Assembly (NCBI GenBank): GCA_035647815.1
Contig: DASRMR010000007.1
Span: 1 to 64,000 of the forward strand
Origin: JAAYRQ01 sp035647815
Lineage (GTDB): Bacteria; Bacillota; Syntrophomonadia; Syntrophomonadales; Syntrophomonadaceae
Length of the DNA stretch: 64,000 nucleotides
Direction of reading: 5' to 3'
The notes under the pieces were generated by a model, which was not told the origin of the DNA, made no database searches, and was given only the letters and a program-made list of their open reading frames with translations. Position numbers and translations under genes: made by a program. Below are positions 34,627 to 43,535 of the stretch, piece after piece (the stretch's first letter is position 1; each line of letters begins with the position of its first letter).

Positions 34627-35455
34627 AAAGGAAAGAGGGCTAGGGAGAGGCTTGGATGCTCTTTTTTCCTTGGACAACAACTTGGAATTGGGTGCTGAGG
34701 AAATTAACCAAGTAGAAATCGGCCTAATTATCCCTAGAGATGACCAGCCAAGAAAAGACTTTAACATAGAGGGACTAGAAGAGTTGTCCGAATCTATTAA
34801 AACGCATGGCATCTTACAACCAGTCCTAGTACGTCCCCTAGGAGATAAATACGAGATAATTGCGGGGGAGCGTCGTTATCGTGCGGCAAAGCTTGCTCAC
34901 CTTGAATTATTACCAGTTGTAATAATGGAAGCAAATGATAACGAAGTCACGGAAATAGCCCTTATCGAAAACTTGCAACGAGAAGATTTGTCGATTGTCG
35001 AAGAAGCACTAGCCTATCAAGGGATGATAGATAAATTTGGCTATGTACAAGAAGTTATTGCTCAAAAGGTAGGCAAAAGCAGGACACATGTGGCAAATAC
35101 TTTAAGAATATTAAAATTGCCAGAAGAAATATTAAAAATGATAGAAGACAAGGAAATAACAGCTGGTCATGCTAGAACATTGCTAGGCATTGAGAATACT
35201 CAGGAACAGATAAAGATAGCTGAACAAATTGCTGTCGAAAAACTTTCCGTTAGAGAAGCTGAACAGAAGGCTAAGTCCAGGAAAGGTCAAATTAAGGAAA
35301 AGCCAGTGGAAATAGTGGAAATTGAAGATAAACTGCAAAAACATTTTGGTACAAAAGCAAAAGTTATGCCAAAACAAAAAGGTGGCTCCATCCAAATATC
35401 TTATTTTAACCAGGATGACCTACAACGGATTTTAGAAATACTAGGCATAATCTAA
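34619..35455 (+). CDS. parB: Chromosome partitioning protein ParB (Spo0J)
   Basis: A 278-residue protein starting GLGRGLDALFS, the ParA-contacting N-terminus. The CTPase motif GERRYRAAKLAHLELLPVVI and ENLQREDLSIVEEALAY are clear, followed by the helix-turn-helix (YVQEVIAQKVGKSRTHVANTLRIL) that recognises parS and a C-terminal dimerisation domain. It loads at parS, spreads as a clamp and recruits SMC. A perfect parS is found six bases after its stop. Confidence 0.95.
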   Translation: MFKKERGLGRGLDALFSLDNNLELGAEEINQVEIGLIIPRDDQPRKDFNIEGLEELSESIKTHGILQPVLVRPLGDKYEIIAGERRYRAAKLAHLELLPVVIMEANDNEVTEIALIENLQREDLSIVEEALAYQGMIDKFGYVQEVIAQKVGKSRTHVANTLRILKLPEEILKMIEDKEITAGHARTLLGIENTQEQIKIAEQIAVEKLSVREAEQKAKSRKGQIKEKPVEIVEIEDKLQKHFGTKAKVMPKQKGGSIQISYFNQDDLQRILEILGII

Positions 35456-35460
35456 GCAAT

Positions 35461-35476
35461 TGTTTCACGTGAAACA
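35461..35476. promoter_or_regulatory. parS: parS centromere site
   Basis: TGTTTCACGTGAAACA, a perfect 16-base palindrome identical to the bacterial parS consensus, six bases past the parB stop codon. It is the only copy seen in this window. Confidence 0.97.
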
Positions 35477-35612
35477 ATTTTACAAAGCACATCAGTAACC
35501 AACTTTAGAATTGTTAAGTTTTACAAGTAGGCATTTAATTGTTATGATATCTTGAAAATTGTTAACAATCTATAATATAGTCATTTTAAATTTATTAATA
35601 GTAGGGAAGAAA

Positions 35613-36524
35613 ATGATAAGAAAAAAGAATCGAAATAAAAAAAGATTAACATTTATAGTAATACCTCAAGATGCTAGTAAACCATATAAGTTAAATACTT
35701 CTACCCGGACGATAATGGCAATAGCTACATCAATGGTTTTGTTAATAGTAATTACTATAAGTATTGCTATAGCATTTTACGGTAGTCGCATGGACATACG
35801 GACTGTAAGAACATTAAAACAAGATAATAATCGTCAAGTAGAAACTATCAACTTATTAGATCAGGAAATTAAAGAAATAGAGATGCAGAAAGAACAAATA
35901 ACCAAAAAGCAAGATGAGATTAAAAAGCTTATGGGGATTAAAGAGAGTGAAGCGCAAAAGATCGAACCTACTGCAGGGGGTAAGGGTGGAGCAGACTTAA
36001 AGACTGATGGATATATGCGAGCACATACAGAAGCTTTTAATCGAGTCCAAGGCATAAAGACATATTTGAACCGACAGGAACAAGAATTAGACGAACTTAT
36101 AGCACAAGTGGATGATAGACCAGAATATTTTCGTTCTATACCTAATCAATGGCCTGTCACGGGAAACATTACCTCTCCATATGGATGGCGGGAATCTCCT
36201 TTTGGGGGTAAAAACCGCTCTTTTCATGAAGGAATTGATATTGCCAACCAGGTGGGGGCAGATATTGTAGCTGCAGCTGATGGGAAAGTGATTTTTGCCG
36301 GATGGCAATCTGTTTACGGAAAAACAGTTATTATTGATCACGCTTTTGGTTTTACTACTAAGTATAGTCATAATTCTGCACTATTAGTTGAGGTGGGCGA
36401 TCAAGTAAAAAAGGGTGAGGTAATTGCTGCATTGGGAAGTACTGGCAGAAGCACTGGACCTCATTTGCATTTTGCAGTAATAAAATGGGGTAAAACCCAA
36501 GATCCACTTATCTATTTGCCGTAA
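35613..36524 (+). CDS. M23 family metallopeptidase, membrane-anchored
   Basis: A 303-residue protein with a basic N-terminus (IRKKNRNKKRLTF), one transmembrane helix (about 33-55, IMAIATSMVLLIVITISIAI), a coiled-coil stretch (about 65-110) and a C-terminal LytM/M23 domain. Zinc-site motifs are HEGIDIANQ and HLHFAV, with GSTGRSTGPHLHF between. It should cleave peptidoglycan cross-bridges outside the membrane, or regulate an amidase. ATG at 35613 has AGGGAAG upstream; the longer in-frame version has none. It precedes a bactofilin gene, a common pairing of cytoskeletal scaffold with M23 peptidase. Confidence 0.9.
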   Translation: MIRKKNRNKKRLTFIVIPQDASKPYKLNTSTRTIMAIATSMVLLIVITISIAIAFYGSRMDIRTVRTLKQDNNRQVETINLLDQEIKEIEMQKEQITKKQDEIKKLMGIKESEAQKIEPTAGGKGGADLKTDGYMRAHTEAFNRVQGIKTYLNRQEQELDELIAQVDDRPEYFRSIPNQWPVTGNITSPYGWRESPFGGKNRSFHEGIDIANQVGADIVAAADGKVIFAGWQSVYGKTVIIDHAFGFTTKYSHNSALLVEVGDQVKKGEVIAALGSTGRSTGPHLHFAVIKWGKTQDPLIYLP

Positions 36525-36561
36525 TGAAGCTTTTTAACAGAGATGATCAGGAGTGACAAAG

Positions 36562-36954
36562 ATGAAAAGACGACGTAATGGTGACTATAAAAACATTGAA
36601 AGCATTATTTCTAATGGGGTTGAGATTAAAGGTGAGCTAAATTCTAAAGGCTCTATACGAATTGATGGCTTCCTAGATGGCAAAATGAATGTTCAAGGTG
36701 ATATTATATTAGGTGATAAGGGTCATATTAAAGGAGAAGTAAAGGCAGAGAACATAATTATAGCAGGTAAAATTGAAGGAAATGTCAGTGTTAAAAAACG
36801 CTTAGAGATTGCAACAACTGGGAACTTATCTGGTGATGTGAGTTGTAGTATACTTACTATAGAAGAAGGAGGTATACTTAATGGAAACTCCTCTATGGAT
36901 AAAATCGGTGGAAAACCAGATGCTATTAAAGAAGTGGTTAAGAAAAAAAGATGA
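36562..36954 (+). CDS. Bactofilin (polymer-forming cytoskeletal protein)
   Basis: A 130-residue protein with the bactofilin beta-helix repeat pattern: ISNGVEIKGELNSKGSIRID, GFLDGKMNVQGDIILGDKGH, IKGEVKAENIIIAGKIEGNV and NLSGDVSCSILTIEEGG. It would polymerise into filaments at the inner membrane and localise wall enzymes, fitting the M23 peptidase gene 37 bases upstream. ATG at 36562 is preferred over GTG at 36553 because AGGAG lies eight bases before it. Confidence 0.9.
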   Translation: MKRRRNGDYKNIESIISNGVEIKGELNSKGSIRIDGFLDGKMNVQGDIILGDKGHIKGEVKAENIIIAGKIEGNVSVKKRLEIATTGNLSGDVSCSILTIEEGGILNGNSSMDKIGGKPDAIKEVVKKKR

Positions 36955-36981
36955 ATTGATTATATAAAATTTACTAGAAAT

Positions 36982-37025
36982 AAAAAAGCACCCTTTTTAA
37001 AATATTTTAAAAAGGGTGCTTTTTT
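36982..37025. terminator. Bidirectional terminator between bactofilin and yyaC
   Basis: A long perfect stem, AAAAAAGCACCCTTTTT against AAAAAGGGTGCTTTTTT, with an AT loop. The genes converge on it, so it serves both strands. Confidence 0.93.
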
Positions 37026-37044
37026 CATTAGCTTATGGCTAGAT

Positions 37045-37650
37045 TCATTTACAAACTTGAATTGATTCGCGCTTGAAACGTTCGTATCTATAATTTGCCA
37101 GGTGCAAACTTTTGGCGATAATATTCGCCATTGCATAAACTGTATATAATCTAGTGTTTTGTAAGACTATTTGCTCTAAAAAACCAGCAACATTAACTAC
37201 TCCTGATATATGAAAATCACCTACTTCGGGTAAGACTTTTTTCAAAGCTGTTCCTGGTTTTAAACCGCCTCTTTTAACATTGATAAAACCTATACGGTCA
37301 GCTTTACCTAAGCTAGCATCAACTGCAATTATTAAAGGTTTATTAAAAGTTTTTTCAATATAATCTATAGTATGAACTAAATTAGTAGCATGTGTAGGGT
37401 TTTCTAAAGTCCCGAATATATGTGCTAAAGGGGATAATGTTTTCAATCTAGTTCCTACTAATGGGCCTAGGCAATCTCCTGTAGCACGATCTGTTCCAAT
37501 GCACAGATATATAATATCTTTGGAAAAGTCTTTATTCATTTCCATAGTAAAACTGAATAATGCTTTTTCTAATTTGCTGAAACATAGTAGTTCATCATAG
37601 TGATATGAATAAGAATTTATAAGCGTGCTACATACACCGCTATCTTTCAA
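37045..37650 (-). CDS. yyaC: Spore protease YyaC family (DUF1256)
   Basis: A 201-residue protein with the family core YLCIGTDRATGDCLGPLVG and IIAVDASLGKADRIGFINV, then GGLKPGTALKKVLPEVGD. YyaC is a sporulation protein structurally related to the germination protease and hydrogenase-maturation peptidases. The start is placed at TTG 37650 because GGGAGG lies eight bases before it; an in-frame ATG at 37683 lacks a ribosome site. In Bacillus yyaC also lies near parAB, supporting the call. Confidence 0.85.
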   Translation of the reverse strand: MKDSGVCSTLINSYSYHYDELLCFSKLEKALFSFTMEMNKDFSKDIIYLCIGTDRATGDCLGPLVGTRLKTLSPLAHIFGTLENPTHATNLVHTIDYIEKTFNKPLIIAVDASLGKADRIGFINVKRGGLKPGTALKKVLPEVGDFHISGVVNVAGFLEQIVLQNTRLYTVYAMANIIAKSLHLANYRYERFKRESIQVCK

Positions 37651-37766
37651 GATTAAAACCTCCCAATAATAGTCTTGTATCAATTCTGACCATTTGGGAA
37701 TATTTTTATGCTGTATTTGTATGAGTAAATGAATATTTATTAAATAGGCTAAAAATAGGGGGGTAG

Positions 37767-38846
37767 ATTAGAATCAGGCAGCGGTGGGTAATAGTAGTAG
37801 CTTATATTGGCGCTGTTATCGGAGCGGGGTTTGCCTCTGGACAGGAAATAATACAATTCTTTGTCGCCTATGGTCTCTATGGGCTAAAGGGAAGTATAAT
37901 AGCTGCTATTTTATTTGCCTCTTTAGGAGGGCTGTTATTATATTTAGCCCACCATCATAGAGTTTCTAATTACCAAGGTATACTATTAGTTTTATTTGGC
38001 TCTAAAATAGCGCCGGTTATCGATTTCTTTATGACGCTCTTTCTTTTTTTAGGGATAAGCACGATGTTATCAGCTAGTGGAGCAGTTTTTCAGGAGCATT
38101 TATTTCTACCGAAAAGTGTAGGAATTATTTTTGCATATAGCCTTATAGGTCTATTTCTCATTACTGGTAAAAAGGGGTTAATGTTTTCTTATAAGATATT
38201 AGTTCCCATTAAATTAATATTACTTCTTGTTATTGCTAGTTATGTAATGTTTTTTGTACAAAGTTCTGCTTTAGAAACATACACAGCATCTTTATCCCTG
38301 AATGAGGTTAGATTTTGGGGCATATCCAGTGTTTTATATGTATCATACAATTTTGCTTTAGCTATGGTGATTTTAAGTGAATACCAGCCCCTAACTAACA
38401 AAAGAAGCGGAGTAGCTGGAGGTTTTTGGGGAGGGTTAATATTAGGTCTTTTAGTTTATATAAGTTATATGGCCATGAGTAAGTTTCTGCCTAGTATTCT
38501 ACACTACGAGGTTCCGATGCTTTTTATAGCAGGAAACATTTCGATAACTGCTAAGCATGTATATACTCTAGTACTATGGTTGGGGATTTTAACTACAGCA
38601 CTAGCTAACACATATGGATTTTCTCAAAGGATGGCCAAGTTTGTAGGATTAAATTTTCGCAGTTGTTTGTTAATCAGCTTAACATTGGCAATTCCTCTTT
38701 CCACCCAGGATTTTTCCGTATTAGTCGGGAAGGTATATCCATTGTTCGGTATATTGGGATTTGTTATCGTTTGTGGTGTAGCATATAAGGCTATAAAAGA
38801 CTTACTTGGGGAATTATACTATAATATAATCAAATTAGAAAAATAA
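37767..38846 (+). CDS. YkvI-like membrane protein with non-canonical start codon
   Basis: About 359 residues with some ten hydrophobic segments. The N-terminus reads WVIVVAYIGAVIGAGFASGQ then EIIQFFVAYGLYGLKG, the conserved opening of the YkvI family (APC-like fold, function unknown). No in-frame ATG, GTG or TTG exists between the TAG at 37764 and ATG 38031, which lies far inside the conserved region. The likely starts are ATT 37767 or ATC 37773, three or nine bases after GGGGGG. Starting at 38031 would delete the first 88 residues, including the best conserved motif. A sequencing error is the alternative. Confidence 0.75.
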   Translation: MRIRQRWVIVVAYIGAVIGAGFASGQEIIQFFVAYGLYGLKGSIIAAILFASLGGLLLYLAHHHRVSNYQGILLVLFGSKIAPVIDFFMTLFLFLGISTMLSASGAVFQEHLFLPKSVGIIFAYSLIGLFLITGKKGLMFSYKILVPIKLILLLVIASYVMFFVQSSALETYTASLSLNEVRFWGISSVLYVSYNFALAMVILSEYQPLTNKRSGVAGGFWGGLILGLLVYISYMAMSKFLPSILHYEVPMLFIAGNISITAKHVYTLVLWLGILTTALANTYGFSQRMAKFVGLNFRSCLLISLTLAIPLSTQDFSVLVGKVYPLFGILGFVIVCGVAYKAIKDLLGELYYNIIKLEK

Positions 38847-38861
38847 AAGTGGGAGGGCTAG

Positions 38862-40259
38862 ATGAATAGCTTGCAGAATATTCCTTCAGTAGATGAGATG
38901 CTGGCACAAGGATTGATAAAAGAATATATAGAAAAATATAATAGAGATTTTATACTTGGCTTAATACGGGAGTCAATTGAAGAACAACGCCAAGAATTGA
39001 TGGATAAACCATCAAGCTTAAGTAGATTAGCAATAACAAATCTACTTTTAGAAAAGATAAGTAATTTAACTAGAATTAAAAATGAAGGTACTTTAGAGAA
39101 AGTTATTAATGGTACAGGAGTTGTTTTACATACTAATATGGGACGAGCTCCATTAGGTAATCGAGCCATTTATCATATGGTAGAAATGGCTACTAATTAT
39201 AGCAATTTGGAGTTAGATTTAATCGAAGGAAAACGGGGCCTACGTTATACTCATTTGGAAAAGCTGTTAGTGGAACTAACAGGTGCCGAGGCAGCTTTAG
39301 TAGTAAATAATAATGCTGCAGCTGTAATGTTAGGACTCAACACTATTGCCCTAGATAGGGGGGTAATAGTTTCTCGTGGGCAATTAATAGAGATAGGTGG
39401 CTCCTTTAGAATTCCCGAAGTGATGAAATTGAGCGGTGCTTATTTAGTAGAAGTAGGAACAACTAATAAAACTTATGTTGAAGATTTTGAGCAAGCTATA
39501 ACAGATGAAATTGCCTTGCTCTTTAGTGCTCATACTTCGAATTACAAGATTGTCGGCTTTGCAGAAGAAGTGGAGTTAGAAGATTTAGTTCGGTTAGGTC
39601 GAGCTAATAACTTACCAGTTATGCACGACTTGGGTAGTGGCGTATTATATGATCTTAATAGGGAAGGTTTAAAAGATGAACCTACTGTACAGGAATGTAT
39701 TGCCTCAGGGGTAGATATTGTTACATTTAGTGGTGATAAGCTTTTAGGAGGACCGCAAGCAGGTATTATCGTGGGGAAAAAGGAATATATAGATCTTATG
39801 AAGAAAAACCAGTTAACTAGGGCATTGAGGGTAGACAAACTAACTATTGCAGCATTAGAAGGAACTTTAATGGAATATAGGAGTGGGAGACCAGAAAAAA
39901 ACATTCCTATATTGGCGATGCTGACGATGAAGGTTGAAGAAATACATAGTCGAGCTCAGGAGCTTTTACATAGACTCGAAACTGAATTGGCGGAAAACCC
40001 TAATATTAGTCAAATCAAGCTAGTCTCAGTAGCAGATATGGTGGGTGGGGGAGCATATCCAACCTACCACATTCCCGGATATGGAGTAGAAATCAAGTTT
40101 CACGAGCGCAACTTAGCTGATATTACTAAATGTCTAAGATGTAATAAACCGGCACTAGTAACTAGAGTACAAGCAGATAGCATACTTATTAGCGTAAGAA
40201 CATTAGTGGAAGGGGATATCGAACAAATACCTGTTCTAATCAGTAAGGTATTAGTCTAA
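38862..40259 (+). CDS. selA: L-seryl-tRNA(Sec) selenium transferase
   Basis: A 465-residue PLP enzyme that converts Ser-tRNA(Sec) to Sec-tRNA(Sec) with selenophosphate. The PLP lysine is in VTFSGDKLLGGPQAGIIVG. Also typical are VINGTGVVLHTNMGRAPLG near residue 85 and LVVNNNAAAVMLGLN. Length matches bacterial SelA. It precedes selB by 38 bases. SerS, selC, SelA and SelD (all in this window) form the complete path from serine to Sec-tRNA. Confidence 0.96.
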   Translation: MNSLQNIPSVDEMLAQGLIKEYIEKYNRDFILGLIRESIEEQRQELMDKPSSLSRLAITNLLLEKISNLTRIKNEGTLEKVINGTGVVLHTNMGRAPLGNRAIYHMVEMATNYSNLELDLIEGKRGLRYTHLEKLLVELTGAEAALVVNNNAAAVMLGLNTIALDRGVIVSRGQLIEIGGSFRIPEVMKLSGAYLVEVGTTNKTYVEDFEQAITDEIALLFSAHTSNYKIVGFAEEVELEDLVRLGRANNLPVMHDLGSGVLYDLNREGLKDEPTVQECIASGVDIVTFSGDKLLGGPQAGIIVGKKEYIDLMKKNQLTRALRVDKLTIAALEGTLMEYRSGRPEKNIPILAMLTMKVEEIHSRAQELLHRLETELAENPNISQIKLVSVADMVGGGAYPTYHIPGYGVEIKFHERNLADITKCLRCNKPALVTRVQADSILISVRTLVEGDIEQIPVLISKVLV

Positions 40260-40297
40260 ACATTATTGTTCGTCATGAATAATGAAGGGATGGTTTA

Positions 40298-42196
40298 ATG
40301 AAAAGAATCGTTATAGGGACAGCAGGGCATATTGATCATGGTAAGACTACGCTAGTAAAAGCATTAACCGGTATAGAGACAGATCGTCTAAAAGAAGAAC
40401 AACAGAGGGGTATTTCTATTGAATTAGGATTTGCTCCATTTGTTTTACCAAGTGGACAAAATTCGGCTATTGTAGATATGCCAGGACACGAGAAGTTTAT
40501 TAAACATATGTTAGCAGGCGCATTTGGTATAGATTTAGTAATATTAACTATAGCCGCGGATGAAGGAATAATGCCTCAGACTCGTGAACATATAGATATT
40601 ATTGAGTTATTAGGGATAGACAATGGTGTGATAGTTATAACTAAAAAGGATTTAGTTGATGAAGAATGGCTGATGTTAATGGAAGAAGAAATAAAGGAAT
40701 ATATGGCTAAGACAATCCTCAAGGATGCACCGGTTATAAGCGTTTCGGCTGTAAAAAAACAAAATATAGATGAACTTATTAACCTTATAGAAGAGTTAAC
40801 CTTGGATATCCCTGAAAAACCGGCCTTTGGACATGCTAGAATGCCTATCGACAGGAAATTTACTGTCGCTGGATTTGGCACTGTAGTTACGGGGACATTA
40901 TGGTCTGGGCAGTTTAGTGTAGGTGACATTCTTCAATTGATGCCAGCTGAAAAGGAAGTTAAGATTAGAACACTTCAGGTACATAATGATAAAGTATCAA
41001 CAGCTCATGCAGGACGGAGAGTAGCAGTTAATTTACAAGGTATTGAATTATCAGAGATAAATAGGGGGGATTGGCTAGCAACACCTGGTTTTTTGCATGC
41101 AACTTATCGGGTAGATGCTAAATTTCGTTTAATTAACTCAACTAGCAGGGTTATTAGTAATTGGAATAGAATCAGATTTCATCTAGGTACAGATGAAGCC
41201 TTAGGTAGAATAATCTTATTAGACCGTGATGAGCTAGTTGCAGGTGATGAAGCTTATGTGCAAATAGTATTAGAAAAACCAATAGTCTGTTATAAAGGTG
41301 ACCCATTTGTTGTTAGATACTACTCACCTGTAACTACTATAGGTGGTGGCACTATTATAGATTCTAATGCCCCTAAGCAAAAAAGATTTCGCGATGAGGT
41401 ATTAGAACAATTAGCGATGAAAGAAGAAGGTTCTTTAGCTGAGGTATTAACTCATGAAATGGAATCTAATCCATACCAAGTGTTCCATATGGAAGAGCTA
41501 ACTAAACGTACTGGCAATACAACTGAGCTAGTTAAAGATGAGTTAGAAAACTTAAGGAAAACTGAAAAAGTAGTTGAAATCACAAAAGAAGAGTTTATTA
41601 GCACCTTTGGATTAGATCTAATTAATGATACAATAATTCAGACTCTAAAAAGTTATCATGATAAGTACCCATTGAGGACAGGTTATCCTAAAGAAGATAT
41701 GCGTAGTAGGTTTTTTGCTACTATTAACAGAAAATCTTTTAACTATATTCTCAAGCATTTTGAAAATAATGCTACAATTGTGAGCCGTAATAATCTGCTT
41801 AGCTTAGCAGAACATAAACCCATACCGAGTGAACCCCAAAGGAAGGTTATTAAAACTATTGTAAATCAATTAGGGGCTACTCCTTTCACTCCACCAGCTT
41901 TAACTGAAATAAAAGAAAAGCTGGTAGTTAGTGATGATGATTTCTCGGAAATAATATCTCATTTAATCTCTGAGGATATTATTGTTAAGCTTAGTCAAGA
42001 CATATTTTTTACTAAAAGTGCTATAGAAGAAGGAAAAAATGTTCTTATAGAGTATTTTTCTAAAGAGAGAGAACTTACTTTAGCTACAACCAGAGACATG
42101 TTTAAAACTACTCGTAAATATGCTCTGCCTTTGTTGGAGTATTATGATCAGATTCGTTTTACTAAGAGAATCGGAGATATTCGGGTAAAGATGTAA
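40298..42196 (+). CDS. selB: Selenocysteine-specific translation elongation factor SelB
   Basis: A 632-residue factor. The EF-Tu-like GTPase part shows GTAGHIDHGKTTLVKALTGI, VDMPGHEKFIKHMLAGA and ITKKDLVD. Beta-barrel domains follow to about residue 350, then C-terminal winged-helix repeats (about 370-632, for example MEELTKRTGNTTELVKDELE) that bind the SECIS hairpin in mRNA. It delivers Sec-tRNA to in-frame UGA codons such as that in selD. Confidence 0.96.
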   Translation: MKRIVIGTAGHIDHGKTTLVKALTGIETDRLKEEQQRGISIELGFAPFVLPSGQNSAIVDMPGHEKFIKHMLAGAFGIDLVILTIAADEGIMPQTREHIDIIELLGIDNGVIVITKKDLVDEEWLMLMEEEIKEYMAKTILKDAPVISVSAVKKQNIDELINLIEELTLDIPEKPAFGHARMPIDRKFTVAGFGTVVTGTLWSGQFSVGDILQLMPAEKEVKIRTLQVHNDKVSTAHAGRRVAVNLQGIELSEINRGDWLATPGFLHATYRVDAKFRLINSTSRVISNWNRIRFHLGTDEALGRIILLDRDELVAGDEAYVQIVLEKPIVCYKGDPFVVRYYSPVTTIGGGTIIDSNAPKQKRFRDEVLEQLAMKEEGSLAEVLTHEMESNPYQVFHMEELTKRTGNTTELVKDELENLRKTEKVVEITKEEFISTFGLDLINDTIIQTLKSYHDKYPLRTGYPKEDMRSRFFATINRKSFNYILKHFENNATIVSRNNLLSLAEHKPIPSEPQRKVIKTIVNQLGATPFTPPALTEIKEKLVVSDDDFSEIISHLISEDIIVKLSQDIFFTKSAIEEGKNVLIEYFSKERELTLATTRDMFKTTRKYALPLLEYYDQIRFTKRIGDIRVKM

Positions 42197-42291
42197 GACA
42201 GAGATTGTTAGTCAAGAATCGTATCTAATTAGTATTTAAAATTCATGTTCGTAAGGCATGATATTATAAACAAAAAAAAGGAGGTTGTTTA

Positions 42292-43482
42292 ATGAGGTTA
42301 AGTAGGAAGGTATCGGTAGTCGTTTTAACGATGTTCATGCTTAGTATCCTTGTAGGGTGTGGGGGGAACGCGGAAAAAGACCCAGGACAGGAAGGTAGTA
42401 AAACTGATGGGACTATTAAGATAGGTATTAATAGTGAACTATCTGGTAATGTTGCTAGTTATGGGACAAATGCTAGAGATGGTGCCATGTTAGCTATCGA
42501 AACAATTAATGCTAGTGGTGGGGTTTTAGGCCAACAATTAGAAGCTGTAGTTAGAGACTGTAAGTCTCTTCCTGATGAAGCGATGAGTGTTAGTGCCTCA
42601 CTAATTGATGAAGGCATTGTAGCACAAATTGGACCACTAACTAGTGGTAATGTAGCAGGAAGTACTCCCGTAATGATGGAAAGTCAAGTTCCACTAATTG
42701 CACCGGCTGCTACAGCTGATCCAATTACATTTGACGAGAAAACAAACAAAGTCAGAGATTATATTTTTAGAGTATGTTATAGCGACTCCTATCAAGGTAC
42801 TATAATGGCAGCATTTGCAACAGATAACTTAGAGGTAAAAAACGTAGTAATATTTAAGGATGCCTCATCTGATTATGGTAAGGGTTTAGCTGATTACTTT
42901 AAAGAGGCCTTTATTGAAAAAGGCGGAAAAATAATAGCTGAAGAAGGCTTTGTAAAAGGTGATCGTGATTTCCGGGCAACTTTGACTAAAATTAGGGGTA
43001 TGAATCCCGATTTTATATATGTTCCTGGTTATTATGAAGAAGTGGCTCCATTAATTAAGCAAGCTCGTGAACTTGGTATTAATGTGCCTATTGGCGGACC
43101 AGATGGATGGGATTCTCCTGACTTAGTTGGTGTTGTTGGTGCTGACAACTTGAATAAAACATATTTCACCAATCACTATTCAGTTCAAGACGAAAGCCCA
43201 AAAGTTGTAGAATTTGTAGAAGCTTATAAAGCCAAATACAATAAAGACCCTGACGCATTTGCGGCTCTTGCTTATGACTCCGTGTATCTTCTAGCACAAG
43301 CGATTACAGATGCAGGTGAAGCAGATCCACAAAAAATTACTGAAGCATTAGCTGTAGTAACAGATTTTGAGGGTGTAACTGGTACTATGAGAATTGACGA
43401 CAAACATAACCCGGTTAAGGGTGTTGTTATACTTGAACATATAGATGGTAAACAAGTAATGAATACTAGGATTCAACCGTAG
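42292..43482 (+). CDS. Branched-chain amino acid ABC transporter, substrate-binding lipoprotein
   Basis: A 396-residue periplasmic-binding-fold lipoprotein (LivJ/K family). The signal peptide with VVVLTMFMLSILVGCGG ends in a lipobox with Cys near residue 23. The mature part shows IKIGINSELSGNVASYGTNA and IGPLTSGNVAGSTPVMMESQ. It would bind leucine, isoleucine, valine or a related compound outside the membrane. AAGGAGGTTG precedes the ATG. First gene of a five-gene transporter operon inserted between selB and selC. Confidence 0.93.
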   Translation: MRLSRKVSVVVLTMFMLSILVGCGGNAEKDPGQEGSKTDGTIKIGINSELSGNVASYGTNARDGAMLAIETINASGGVLGQQLEAVVRDCKSLPDEAMSVSASLIDEGIVAQIGPLTSGNVAGSTPVMMESQVPLIAPAATADPITFDEKTNKVRDYIFRVCYSDSYQGTIMAAFATDNLEVKNVVIFKDASSDYGKGLADYFKEAFIEKGGKIIAEEGFVKGDRDFRATLTKIRGMNPDFIYVPGYYEEVAPLIKQARELGINVPIGGPDGWDSPDLVGVVGADNLNKTYFTNHYSVQDESPKVVEFVEAYKAKYNKDPDAFAALAYDSVYLLAQAITDAGEADPQKITEALAVVTDFEGVTGTMRIDDKHNPVKGVVILEHIDGKQVMNTRIQP

Positions 43483-43491
43483 TATAGTAGG

Positions 43492-43520
43492 GTAAAAGGA
43501 GAGGTTGCCTCTCCTTTTAC
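43492..43520 (+). terminator. Hairpin between the binding protein and permease genes
   Basis: A 13-base-pair stem, GTAAAAGGAGAGG / CCTCTCCTTTTAC, with loop TTG and only a weak T-containing tail. It probably stabilises the binding-protein mRNA or partly terminates, giving more binding protein than permease. Confidence 0.6.
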
Positions 43521-43535
43521 AATCTTTAGAAGGAT

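Noticed and set aside
38031..38846. Starting the YkvI-like gene at ATG 38031
   Set aside because: It would remove the most conserved family motif, which is encoded in the open frame just upstream.
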